A DNA stretch of 64,000 bases from UBA7332 sp051657165 (GTDB lineage Bacteria; Bacteroidota; Bacteroidia; Bacteroidales; UBA7332). Every line of letters starts with the position of its first letter. The stretch's first letter is position 1. Below the pieces are notes generated by a model. That model was not told where the DNA came from. It made no database searches and saw only the letters and a program-made list of their open reading frames with translations. Shown here piece by piece: positions 34,767 through 43,043 of this stretch. The stretch lies in assembly GCA_051657165.1 (NCBI GenBank), contig JBOFKD010000218.1, positions 10,448 to 74,447 on the forward strand, in the 5' to 3' direction. A program made the translations under genes and the position numbers.

Positions 34767-35842
34767 TAAACAGAAGTATGATCTTATCGCTACTTATCGG
34801 ATTTGTAGCTTTTACATCCTGTGAAAGAAGAGCTCTGGCCGATCTCTCTGATCTGAATGAATATGCCGAACTTGAGTTCCGCACTGAGTGGACTGAATAT
34901 GATGATTTGCCTCCGGAGGATGGCACAATTATTATTTACCGCTATAAAGACCAGGTTCCAGATGGTACAGATTCTGCAACGGAATTCTATAAGACAGTCA
35001 TTTTTGGGAAAAGTGGCATTGCCAGCATTCGTTTACCTAAAGGGCAATATGCTTTTATTGTGGCAAATAATAAACCGGATGAAGCGGCCACATTCTTTGC
35101 AAAAGACTACGAAGCTTATGAATCTGTGATTGTTCGACTTGCGGATGTGGAAGCTCCTTCTTATGATCATCCGGAGGCTCATAACATATTTGTGGCTCAG
35201 CCTGAATTTCTGGCGATTGAGTCAATGGATAAGTATAATGTGACAGATGAAATGGTAAATGAAACCAAGCGGCGTGTTAAGTCAAAGTCAAAAGCGCCGG
35301 TTGATATTCTTTATTTCTATCCACGGCAAATAACGCGCAACGTGTCGGTCGAAATTCATGTAGAAGGCTTGAATAACCTGAAAAGTGCCGAGGTTGTTGC
35401 GAACGGAGGCTATAGAGGAGTATATATGTCTACGCAGCATACAACGGACGTTGTAAGATGTAAACTATTCCGGATTACAGAAATTGTATTCTATCCCGGT
35501 GACTTATATAATGGTGTGATCAGAGGGTATTTTACAACTTTTGGTGGAGGTGGTGTGAAAGGAAAAAATAGTACGGTTTATTCCAGACAGACGGAGTCAA
35601 CGATTCTTTTTACTCTTTTCTCTACTCTGAAAGATAAGGAGGCGACTGTCGTAGCTACACCTTTTGATGTGACGGAACAATATAATAAGGAAGGACAGGA
35701 GAAGCAGCATATTGAAATTAAAATTTCAGATGGTGTAAAACTTCCGGATATTGAAATTGAAGGTGGTTCCGGTTCGGGTTTTAATCCGGATGTGGGAGAC
35801 TGGGAAAATGGAGAGGAACAGGAGGTTCCTGTAGGTAAATAA
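34763..35842 (+). CDS. DUF5119 lipoprotein of fimbrial operon
   Basis: 359 residues; lipobox GFVAFTSC near residue 20. It begins with a fimbrillin-like small beta domain (ELEFRTEWTEYDDLPPEDGTIIIYRYKD) and matches the DUF5119 family seen between DUF3575 genes and fimbrillins. The tail is acidic and Gly/Ser-rich. Probably an exported minor or assembly subunit of the fimbria; the function is inferred from position. It overlaps the DUF3575 gene by 4 bp. Confidence 0.8.
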   Translation: MINRSMILSLLIGFVAFTSCERRALADLSDLNEYAELEFRTEWTEYDDLPPEDGTIIIYRYKDQVPDGTDSATEFYKTVIFGKSGIASIRLPKGQYAFIVANNKPDEAATFFAKDYEAYESVIVRLADVEAPSYDHPEAHNIFVAQPEFLAIESMDKYNVTDEMVNETKRRVKSKSKAPVDILYFYPRQITRNVSVEIHVEGLNNLKSAEVVANGGYRGVYMSTQHTTDVVRCKLFRITEIVFYPGDLYNGVIRGYFTTFGGGGVKGKNSTVYSRQTESTILFTLFSTLKDKEATVVATPFDVTEQYNKEGQEKQHIEIKISDGVKLPDIEIEGGSGSGFNPDVGDWENGEEQEVPVGK

Positions 35843-35885
35843 GTTTCTATACGATAAACTAATTTTTTAACTAACACTTACGTTT

Positions 35886-36932
35886 ATGAAAAAGCAATTA
35901 TTGGGTTTAGCAGCGTGTGCCCTTATTCTTTCAAGCTGCTCGCAAAATCAGGAGATTGAGAATTACGAACAAATGAACCGTGAGGAGGTACGCCTTGCTC
36001 CGTATGTGAACAAAACGAAGGCGAGTGTGATGGGTGATGTTGCACTACAAGGAACAGGATTCAAGGTATTTGCAGTTCAGCATGCAGTTGATGCTACAGA
36101 CTATTCAGGTTCAGTATTTATGGATCAGTTGAAAGAGTCCTGGAATACAGACAAATGGATGCATGATGGTAAATACTACTGGCCGGAAACGGAAGCTTTA
36201 TCTTTCTTTATGGTGGCGCCTTATGATGCTAATCTTAATATCGCTCAACCAGCAGCAGCAGGTGCTATGACTTTGCCAGTTACGATTAATAATAATGTAG
36301 CTGATCAAATTGATATTCTGGCTGCTTCTGTTTTGAACAAAACTAAAGTAACTAATGCCTCTGGAAAAGTAAATTTTACATTCAAACATATCCTTTCTAA
36401 GATTGGATTTGCAGCAAAAGTAAAAGACGGAGAGAACTTGAAGTTTAAAATTACAGGTATTAGTTTTACTTATGGAGCTGATATGGTAAAGGATGGTACA
36501 TATACATTTGGGCCAGAAGAAAATGTAGGAACTATAACTACTGGTGCTACATTACATGGTGCGGAAACATCATCTGTTATTGATATTAAAACTGCTGAAG
36601 GTACTATCATTGAAACACATGATTACGTTTCAATTAATGCCGATAATGCTTATTTGATGCTAATGCCTCAAAATGTAACTGGTGACTTGATGACGATGAC
36701 TCTTAATTACCAGGTTGCAGTAGCGGGTAATGCTTATGATACCGCTGGGAAAACAGCAACGATAGCTATTCCTGCTATGGAATATAAGCAAGGCTTGGCT
36801 TATACTTATAATCTAATTTTATCAAGTGAATCTGGTGATGATGGTAATTTGTTAGAAGTTACATTTGGAACAGTTGGAGTTGAAAATTGGGCTGATGATA
36901 CAGCACAGCCAGGCGAAACTCCTGTTGAATAA
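35886..36932 (+). CDS. Fimbrillin (Mfa-like) lipoprotein
   Basis: 348 residues; lipobox CALILSSC with Cys about 18. The two-domain fimbrillin pattern is visible: N-terminal strands with GTGFKVFAVQHA, YYWPETEALSFFMVAPYDA and FTFKHILSKIGFAAKVK, then a C-terminal domain ending in a long acidic strand (VTFGTVGVENWADDTAQPGETPVE). Such proteins are exported as lipoproteins, trimmed by an Arg- or Lys-specific protease and polymerised by donor-strand exchange. KTKAS near residue 39 could be the trimming site. Likely the stalk subunit, since it is the more regular of the two fimbrillins here. Confidence 0.88.
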   Translation: MKKQLLGLAACALILSSCSQNQEIENYEQMNREEVRLAPYVNKTKASVMGDVALQGTGFKVFAVQHAVDATDYSGSVFMDQLKESWNTDKWMHDGKYYWPETEALSFFMVAPYDANLNIAQPAAAGAMTLPVTINNNVADQIDILAASVLNKTKVTNASGKVNFTFKHILSKIGFAAKVKDGENLKFKITGISFTYGADMVKDGTYTFGPEENVGTITTGATLHGAETSSVIDIKTAEGTIIETHDYVSINADNAYLMLMPQNVTGDLMTMTLNYQVAVAGNAYDTAGKTATIAIPAMEYKQGLAYTYNLILSSESGDDGNLLEVTFGTVGVENWADDTAQPGETPVE

Positions 36933-37035
36933 CAGAACAAAACTAAACGGGCACTGCTCGTATCTTACATCTATCATTTTAGAATTGGGATAGGTGATCT
37001 ATCCCAATTCTTCGTTCACATTAAATAAAGAAACT

Positions 37036-38034
37036 ATGCTAAACAGAATAATCACCCTACTGTTGCTTGCAGGATTTGTAAGTTGTTCGACCGATTCTCC
37101 CGACACACAAGGCGGAGCAAAGATCGGATTTGGTATTGACCTGACTCAGTCCAAAGGCATTCTTGTGACAGAAGGTCAGGGCGTGAAAACGATGGGTATG
37201 TTTAGTATCTATACCAAAAACACATTCCCCAATTCCGATGCTCATATACAGATGGAAAACATACAGGTATACCGGGCAAACGGAAATGGATCTTTTATCT
37301 ATTCCCCGATATCGTATTGGCCTAATGACGGGTATTTGTCTTTTCAGGCTTATTCTCCATTTGCAACAGTCGATAACGGGATAAGTGCTGTGTTGAGAAA
37401 CAAACAATACGTAGAAATCACGTATTCAAATTCAACACGATTGTCCGCTCAGTCGGATCTTATGGTAGCCAGCACTCTCAATGTGCCGGGGCTTTCTCCG
37501 GGAGCAACAACCGCACCGGAAGTGAAGCTGCCTTTCCGTCATATTCTGTCTTCTGTAATCTTTAAAGGGAAATATCGGACAAACTATGTCAACCCTGTTG
37601 TGAAAATCAAACAAATAACGTTGCAAGGTTTTTATGGATCGGGAACCTACTCTATGGATTATCCTGCTGGCTGGACGCTTTCCGGTTCTGCCAGTGATAC
37701 ATATCAACTGAATGCACTGAACGGGCTTCAGGATTTAACGCTAACAACTACAGACCAAATCATAAATAATGAAGGTTCTGCGTTGCTATTGCTTCCTCAA
37801 TCAATACCGGCAGAGGGCTTGCCTATGGAGATTCTTCTGGAGGTAACGGAAAACGGAATTACAGAAACGAAAGCAGAGCAAACCCGCTTTAAAGTAGATA
37901 GCCGGCTTGTTGACGGAATAAAATACATTATTTCTATTGTGTATGATGTAGCTGATTCCGAGGCGAGTGTTTCGTTAAGCTATGAAGTAGTTGACTGGGA
38001 TTGTAAAATTATAAATCTTCCGGGATTCAATTAA
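37036..38034 (+). CDS. Fimbrillin-family (Mfa-like) lipoprotein, second subunit
   Basis: 332 residues from the ATG at 37036, where the signal peptide begins; an earlier in-frame ATG adds 14 unlikely residues. Lipobox LLLAGFVSC. Fimbrillin signatures: GMFSIYTKN, FIYSPISYWPNDGYLSFQAYSPFA and LPFRHILSSVIFKGKY. It is shorter and more divergent than the upstream fimbrillin, so a minor or adaptor subunit is plausible. It is 11 bp before the DUF4906 gene. Confidence 0.85.
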   Translation: MLNRIITLLLLAGFVSCSTDSPDTQGGAKIGFGIDLTQSKGILVTEGQGVKTMGMFSIYTKNTFPNSDAHIQMENIQVYRANGNGSFIYSPISYWPNDGYLSFQAYSPFATVDNGISAVLRNKQYVEITYSNSTRLSAQSDLMVASTLNVPGLSPGATTAPEVKLPFRHILSSVIFKGKYRTNYVNPVVKIKQITLQGFYGSGTYSMDYPAGWTLSGSASDTYQLNALNGLQDLTLTTTDQIINNEGSALLLLPQSIPAEGLPMEILLEVTENGITETKAEQTRFKVDSRLVDGIKYIISIVYDVADSEASVSLSYEVVDWDCKIINLPGFN

Positions 38035-38045
38035 TACACTGAGCT

Positions 38046-40916
38046 ATGAAGAATTTAATCATACTTACATCTTTCATTTTTTTGTTTTTGACATATTCAT
38101 GTGTCGATACAACTTTTGATGACTATCATAAAACAAAAGTTGAAGAAAATATACCTGCATCTGTAATGATTGATTATTCAGCCTTGTCCAACAAAATACA
38201 GACACGAGCAACCTCAGATGAAGCTACAGAGAAAGAGGTGCATAATCTCTATCTTCTTGTATTTAATCGTGATGGATCAAAAGTTACAGGTCAATACTAT
38301 TCAAAAGAACAACTTTCAGGCACGCAGCTTACTATTGATACTTACAGCGGACCCGAAAAGCGGATTTATGCAGTTGCAAATTTTGCAATCAATGATATGA
38401 TGAGCCTTTCTCTGGCTGATCTGGAAAAGATACAAACTGTCGATGAACTGATGGGACTAAATGCTCATCTGATGCAAAAGATAGTGGCAAGAGGAAGCTC
38501 ATTTCTCATGTCGGGGTGTCTTGAAAAAGATGGACAACCTGCGAGTGTTGATATTCTTCCCGGGAATAATCCGAATTCATTAGGTTCGGTAAAACTCAGA
38601 AAAGCTGATGCCAAGATCCAATTTAATATCGAGGCCATTAATGGAGCCGAATTTATACTTAAAGAGTGGAAGGTAGAAGAGCTTCCTTTAAATGTTAGTT
38701 TATATCCTCGTCCTGAGAACCAGTTTGATGGAAAAGATAATTTTTCGACTGAATGGAAAAAGCCAGAAGGAGAGGGTTCGATGTTAGGGAAAACTTTTTC
38801 CTTTTATGTTCTGGAACATCTTCGTAATGCAAAAGCAGATATTATGTCAAATGATGTTTGGGAATCGTATGCGCTTCGCGAAAAAAGTCCGTATAACTGG
38901 ACGCGCGAAGGTCATTCGCTGCCGGCAGGAGTTACGTCATCTGATGATTTTGTTTTTGCGCATGATCGTGCAACTTACGTAGTATTTAAAGGCCATATCA
39001 AATATATGAAAGGTACAGAGCCTGTAGAAGGTGATGTTACGTATACTGTTCATCTTGGATATTTTGATCCGTTTAACGGGAATATAGCAAATGATTATAA
39101 TGTCAGGAGAAATATATTCTATACCTATAATGTGAAAATAGCCTCGGCTGATCGGGTTTTGGTCGAAGTGGAAACTGGTGAAGAGTCGCATCCCGGGGCT
39201 GATGGAAGTCTGGTTGTAGGAGGTAAGACTTATCGGTTTGATGCACACTATGAAACTACAATGATTGAGTTTAATAAAGACCACATAGACGATAACCTGA
39301 CCTGGTATGTGAAGACACCTTTTGATGATGGAGAGGCTTCTGAAATGAGAAAAGATTTTGACTGGATTTTGTTTTGCCTGAACCCAAAGGGTAATGACGG
39401 TTATCAGACAGACTACGTTGCATTTCCCGGATTGTCAAAACTATATGATGGCCCTTTGGATGCAGTAAGCTATTTGAATGCAGCAAATAGACTGATTGAT
39501 GTGAAACAGTTAGTCGGTATTTTAAAGAGTGCCTCTAAATCTGATTTGAATTTTTATGATAGTAATGGGAATGTTCGGTTTACGACATTTATACAGGAGT
39601 ATTATTACGATAAAACTCCCGGAACTAATATTCCTTTCGAATCAGCACTCTGGAAGAAATTTGTCAATGCTCCGGAAAGAGTTATGAATATTTTGTCGGA
39701 AAATAAATATAGTCCTGATGGGAATAGTATGCGTACTAAAGTATTCTATTCATTCAGGCAAGCGTCAATACAAACAATGTATAATACGGATCCGGCTCTT
39801 ACGGAGTTAGTGACAGCCTGGGGTACAGAAATGATTCAGGATAATACTCAGATGAATTTTTATCCGAATGGTGATATGCAGGATGTAAATGAGAATTGGA
39901 GCTCTCCATACTCTTCAAAGAATGGAAGACAGAATACCATAGAATTATGGAAGGGTAATATTTTGAAAAGTTGGTCTGCATACGTTAATTCTGCAAATGC
40001 GGCAATGAATGATGCTTATAAAATAGCTAAATATGCCTGTATGCAAAGAAATCGTGATCTGAATGGGAATAATATTATTGATAAAGATGAGGTGAGATGG
40101 TATTTAGCTGCCTTAGATCAGTTGACCGACCTCTGGATTGGAGAACAGTCTTTTGACAGAGAAGCTTATTTATACAAAAAAGAGATGGAGATTCCCGGTA
40201 GTGATTTTGAGCGGCAATGGGGTGAGATGTGGTATGTAAGCAGTACAATTAATAAAATAAAGATCAGAACCGGAGGTATAATAGTTCCTAAGTATACCTA
40301 TTATGCAGACCCTACTGTTCTCTGGTCTTCTGAAGGGGCTTCGGTCGGACAACTGGAAGGCGTTCCGAATGCAGGATATAAAAAATTATATTACAGATGT
40401 TTGCGAAACTTAGGTATTGAAGCTTCGAATGAAACAGATGTTCCTGCTCCGATTGGTGTGTATTCATCTGGCACAGGTGTGATATCGATGAACTCATTAG
40501 ACCCGAATTCAATTCGCGATTATTCTCAGGATACCGAGTTGCCCGAGCATCATGAAAGGGAAAGCCATAATTTGCCATTTAGGTCATTTGAGGTGTCTAA
40601 AACAATAAGTGGAAGTGGATTGAGCTGGACTGCGGTGCGAGATAAAATCCGGAATAATGACTCTCCTTGCAAAAGCTTAGGTTCGGGTTGGCGTGTACCT
40701 AATCAGCGAGAGTTGGCTTTAATGAGATCTATCATTGGAAATGATGGAAGATGGACTGCCGAAAATCATATGTCCAGAACCCGCTTTTCGATGAACCCCG
40801 TTGGCGATAGCCGTCATGGATTCTCTGTAACGAATAGTGCGGGTATCTTATTTTTAATTAATAATTTAACATGGGAATTAGGTGGTGTCCGTTGTGTAAA
40901 AGATAAAACCAACTAA
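38046..40916 (+). CDS. Large DUF4906-type fimbrial protein, candidate tip adhesin
   Basis: 956 residues, last gene of the operon. Lipobox TYSC near residue 19. The N-terminal ~350 residues look like paired fimbrillin domains (EKEVHNLYLLVFNRDGSKV, KRIYAVANFA), followed by the DUF4906 region. A canonical EF-hand loop D-L-N-G-N-N-I-I-D-K-D-E lies at 671-682. The C-terminus (GSGWRVPNQRELALM ... GGVRCVKDK) has the WRVP and GxVRCV pattern of FISUMP/C-type-lectin-like folds. Together these suggest a calcium-binding, ligand-recognising tip subunit. Function is inferred. Confidence 0.75.
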   Translation: MKNLIILTSFIFLFLTYSCVDTTFDDYHKTKVEENIPASVMIDYSALSNKIQTRATSDEATEKEVHNLYLLVFNRDGSKVTGQYYSKEQLSGTQLTIDTYSGPEKRIYAVANFAINDMMSLSLADLEKIQTVDELMGLNAHLMQKIVARGSSFLMSGCLEKDGQPASVDILPGNNPNSLGSVKLRKADAKIQFNIEAINGAEFILKEWKVEELPLNVSLYPRPENQFDGKDNFSTEWKKPEGEGSMLGKTFSFYVLEHLRNAKADIMSNDVWESYALREKSPYNWTREGHSLPAGVTSSDDFVFAHDRATYVVFKGHIKYMKGTEPVEGDVTYTVHLGYFDPFNGNIANDYNVRRNIFYTYNVKIASADRVLVEVETGEESHPGADGSLVVGGKTYRFDAHYETTMIEFNKDHIDDNLTWYVKTPFDDGEASEMRKDFDWILFCLNPKGNDGYQTDYVAFPGLSKLYDGPLDAVSYLNAANRLIDVKQLVGILKSASKSDLNFYDSNGNVRFTTFIQEYYYDKTPGTNIPFESALWKKFVNAPERVMNILSENKYSPDGNSMRTKVFYSFRQASIQTMYNTDPALTELVTAWGTEMIQDNTQMNFYPNGDMQDVNENWSSPYSSKNGRQNTIELWKGNILKSWSAYVNSANAAMNDAYKIAKYACMQRNRDLNGNNIIDKDEVRWYLAALDQLTDLWIGEQSFDREAYLYKKEMEIPGSDFERQWGEMWYVSSTINKIKIRTGGIIVPKYTYYADPTVLWSSEGASVGQLEGVPNAGYKKLYYRCLRNLGIEASNETDVPAPIGVYSSGTGVISMNSLDPNSIRDYSQDTELPEHHERESHNLPFRSFEVSKTISGSGLSWTAVRDKIRNNDSPCKSLGSGWRVPNQRELALMRSIIGNDGRWTAENHMSRTRFSMNPVGDSRHGFSVTNSAGILFLINNLTWELGGVRCVKDKTN

Positions 40917-40969
40917 GAAATATATTTTTTGATGTAAGTATTCAGGGTAGAAGCTCTGTACTTGAATTT

Positions 40970-41008
40970 GCCTTTCATCTGTAAGAGATTATAGATGAAA
41001 GGCTTTTG
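40970..41008 (+). terminator. Terminator of the fimbrial operon
   Basis: GCCTTTCATCT (40970-40980) pairs with AGATGAAAGGC (40993-41003), followed by a short TTTT. Confidence 0.75.
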
Positions 41009-41044
41009 AGTATATAAATTATTTCTATTACTTCAAACTAGCCC

Positions 41045-41400
41045 GAATAAAGGAGGGATTATTTTTTATATACGGATGGTTTAGTTACAAGATACGGTTG
41101 ATTTACTTTTCCGATGCGCATCGGAATTGCAGCCGGTGCGCATCGGAATATATTCGCATGCGCATCGGAATTACAACCCATGCGCATCGGATTGCTAAAG
41201 GATACGGTTGACTGAACTAAGTCTCTTATATCCTGTGTTTAATTGCCGGTTTATTCTTACGAATATATACGGTCGGAAAGACAATGATATACGTTTGTTT
41301 TATTTGAAGCAGAACAGAAGTTTGTCCGATTGCGTTCTTAAGCTACCGGCAAGCGAAAGCTTCCTACTCACGTTTGCAGGCAGTCTGATTGCTGTTGTTT
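41045..41400 (+). repeat. Mosaic intergenic repeat, copy C with four dyad units
   Basis: The left module (AAGGAGGGATT, GGATGGTTTAGTTAC, GATACGGTTGATTTAC) matches copies A and B. It is followed by four 14-bp units at 41111, 41133, 41155 and 41177, an exact 22-bp period: CCGATGCGCATCGG, CCGGTGCGCATCGG, CGCATGCGCATCGG, CCCATGCGCATCGG. The body after them (GATACGGTTGACTGAACTAA, GCCGGTTTATTCTTAC, ATATACGTTTGTTTT) aligns with copy B. The right end is a decayed version of the TTTGCTACTTGCAAA array. A small ORF overlapping it is not credible. Confidence 0.85.
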
Positions 41401-41585
41401 GGATATGAATTGGATTTGCGAAGGTTTTATTTTGCGCTATAAATATTTCAATTTGTTAATTATCCGGGTTTGTTTGAATGGTATATTTTTATTAAGTAGT
41501 TATTATATAGGGTTAATTATGAATTTGGTTTAAATATTTGGTTAAAAAAATAGCTTAAACACATTTAAAATAAACTTATTCTTTA

Positions 41586-41593
41586 TACTTTTG
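41586..41593 (+). promoter_or_regulatory. Promoter -7 element of the SDR gene
   Basis: TACTTTTG matches TAnnTTTG, with ATTT near the expected -33. It lies 32 bp before the ATG. Confidence 0.5.
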
Positions 41594-41625
41594 TTTTTAA
41601 GAATATATGATTAAAGGATATTTTT

Positions 41626-42495
41626 ATGACTGATTTTAAAAGATTTTTCAATAAGGTTGTTCTGGTGACAGGGGCTGCCGGGGGTATTGGACGATCAGCC
41701 GTAGAGCGTTTTGCCCGTGAAGGCGCTAAAGTTATTATTGCTGATCATAATTATAAGAAAGCAAAGACATTTGCAATCGCTTTAACTACAGAAGGATATG
41801 AGGCTAAGTCATTTAATTTTGATGCAGAATCACTCAAGAGTTGTGATGAGCTGATTAAATTTGTAATGAATGAGTACGGAAGAATAGATATCCTCGTTAA
41901 TAATGTAGGAGTGACGGATAATCTAAAAGATGTGGATATTCTGAATCTGGATATTTCATATTTTGATAAGATCTTTCATACTAATCTGCGAAGTATGATT
42001 TATCTTTCTAAATTGGTTTTACCATCAATGATAAAGCATGGAAAAGGGAATATTATTAATATTTCCAGTTTAGGTAGTGATATCGCGGATGTGCAATATA
42101 CATTCTTCGGAGCTTCAAAAGCAGGAGTGAAGAGTTTGACGAAATATATTGCTACACAATATGCTAAGGACGGCATCCGGTGTAATGGTATTGCACCAGG
42201 ATTGGTCATGACAAATAAGGTTCAGAGTATTATGCCTGCAGATATCAGAGACGCGTTTCATAAATACGGTGCAGATCATTTGATTGGTGAAACAGAAGAC
42301 ATAGCAGCTTGTATTGCATTTCTGGCATCATCCGATTCCCGTTTTATGAACGGACAAACCATTGTAGTTGACGGTGGGCTGAGTTCGAGTAATTCCATAA
42401 CCTCAAATATAATTGAGAAGTTTAAAATTGAACAAACGATAGAAGAACCGGTGAGTCAGGCAGGTGTGAATGTTGAAATAGAGTTGATTGATTAG
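41626..42495 (+). CDS. SDR-family protein lacking the catalytic Tyr
   Basis: 289 residues, classical short-chain dehydrogenase fold. Cofactor motif TGAAGGIGR (about 15-23) and a basic/acidic pair after strand 2 (IIADHNYKKA); NNVG (about 92-95); Ser in IINISSLGS. The usual Y-x-x-x-K reads F-G-A-S-K (in QYTFFGASKAGVKSL), so the general acid/base Tyr is Phe. A Tyr sits three residues before that Phe, out of register. PGLVMTNKV and the C-terminal NGQTIVVDGG are normal. The enzyme may be inactive, use another acid, or have a binding role. A C-terminal extension of about 35 residues is also present. Stand-alone gene with its own promoter. Confidence 0.88.
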   Translation: MTDFKRFFNKVVLVTGAAGGIGRSAVERFAREGAKVIIADHNYKKAKTFAIALTTEGYEAKSFNFDAESLKSCDELIKFVMNEYGRIDILVNNVGVTDNLKDVDILNLDISYFDKIFHTNLRSMIYLSKLVLPSMIKHGKGNIINISSLGSDIADVQYTFFGASKAGVKSLTKYIATQYAKDGIRCNGIAPGLVMTNKVQSIMPADIRDAFHKYGADHLIGETEDIAACIAFLASSDSRFMNGQTIVVDGGLSSSNSITSNIIEKFKIEQTIEEPVSQAGVNVEIELID

Positions 42496-42535
42496 TATTA
42501 TACATATGTTGTTTGATTTAGATACCTATAAAATA

Positions 42536-42580
42536 AGGCATGTAATCAATTCTTAGAATTGTTACATGCCTCTTTTATTT
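42536..42580. terminator. Terminator between SDR and rpiB (bidirectional)
   Basis: AGGCATGTAA.../...TTACATGCCT with an inner AATTC/GAATT pairing spans 42536-42571. It is followed by TCTTTTATTTT on the plus strand and a weaker T-rich stretch on the minus strand. Confidence 0.8.
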
Positions 42581-42593
42581 TACACTGTAAGTA

Positions 42594-43034
42594 TTATTTT
42601 ACAGGGATTTTATCAATTCTTGCCTGGTGGCGTCCACCTTCAAAAGGAGTTGATAAAAAGATATCTACCATCTCGGCAGCTTTTTCGAAATCGATAAAGC
42701 GTCCCGGAAGAGTTAATACATTAGCATCATTGTGTTCACGGGCAAGTTTGGCCAATTCTGTATCCCAGCATAGAGCTGCACGGATACTCTGATGTTTATT
42801 CAAAGTCATATTGATTCCGTTGCCGCTACCGCATACAGCAATACCCGGATAGCATTCGCCACGCTCCATAGCCTCAGCCATTTTGTGAGCGAAATCAGCA
42901 TAGTCACAACTATCTGTTGAATAAGTACCGAAGTCTTCACAAGTATATCCTTTTGCTTCAAGATAACCTTTTATGAATTCTTTTGTTTCAAATCCTGCAT
43001 GGTCTGCACAAAGACCTATTTTTTTTATTTCCAT
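42594..43034 (-). CDS. rpiB: Ribose-5-phosphate isomerase B
   Basis: 146 residues, usual length. Interconverts ribose-5-phosphate and ribulose-5-phosphate. Seen: N-terminal GLCADHAGFETKEFIKGYL with the phosphate-binding His, EDFGTYSTDSCDYADFAHKMA, and the catalytic Cys in GIAVCGSGNGINM. It is 9 bp after transketolase on the same strand, giving a two-gene non-oxidative pentose-phosphate operon. Confidence 0.95.
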   Translation of the reverse strand: MEIKKIGLCADHAGFETKEFIKGYLEAKGYTCEDFGTYSTDSCDYADFAHKMAEAMERGECYPGIAVCGSGNGINMTLNKHQSIRAALCWDTELAKLAREHNDANVLTLPGRFIDFEKAAEMVDIFLSTPFEGGRHQARIDKIPVK

Positions 43035-43043
43035 GAAAATGTC

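Noticed and set aside
41111..41190. CRISPR-like repeat-spacer array
   Set aside because: Units are 14 bp with 8-bp spacers, only four copies, palindromic, and there are no cas genes; the same flanks recur at other loci, so it is an intergenic repeat family.
41208..41408. 66-codon ORF after the fimbrial operon
   Set aside because: It lies wholly in repeat copy C, whose aligned copy B has no matching frame.
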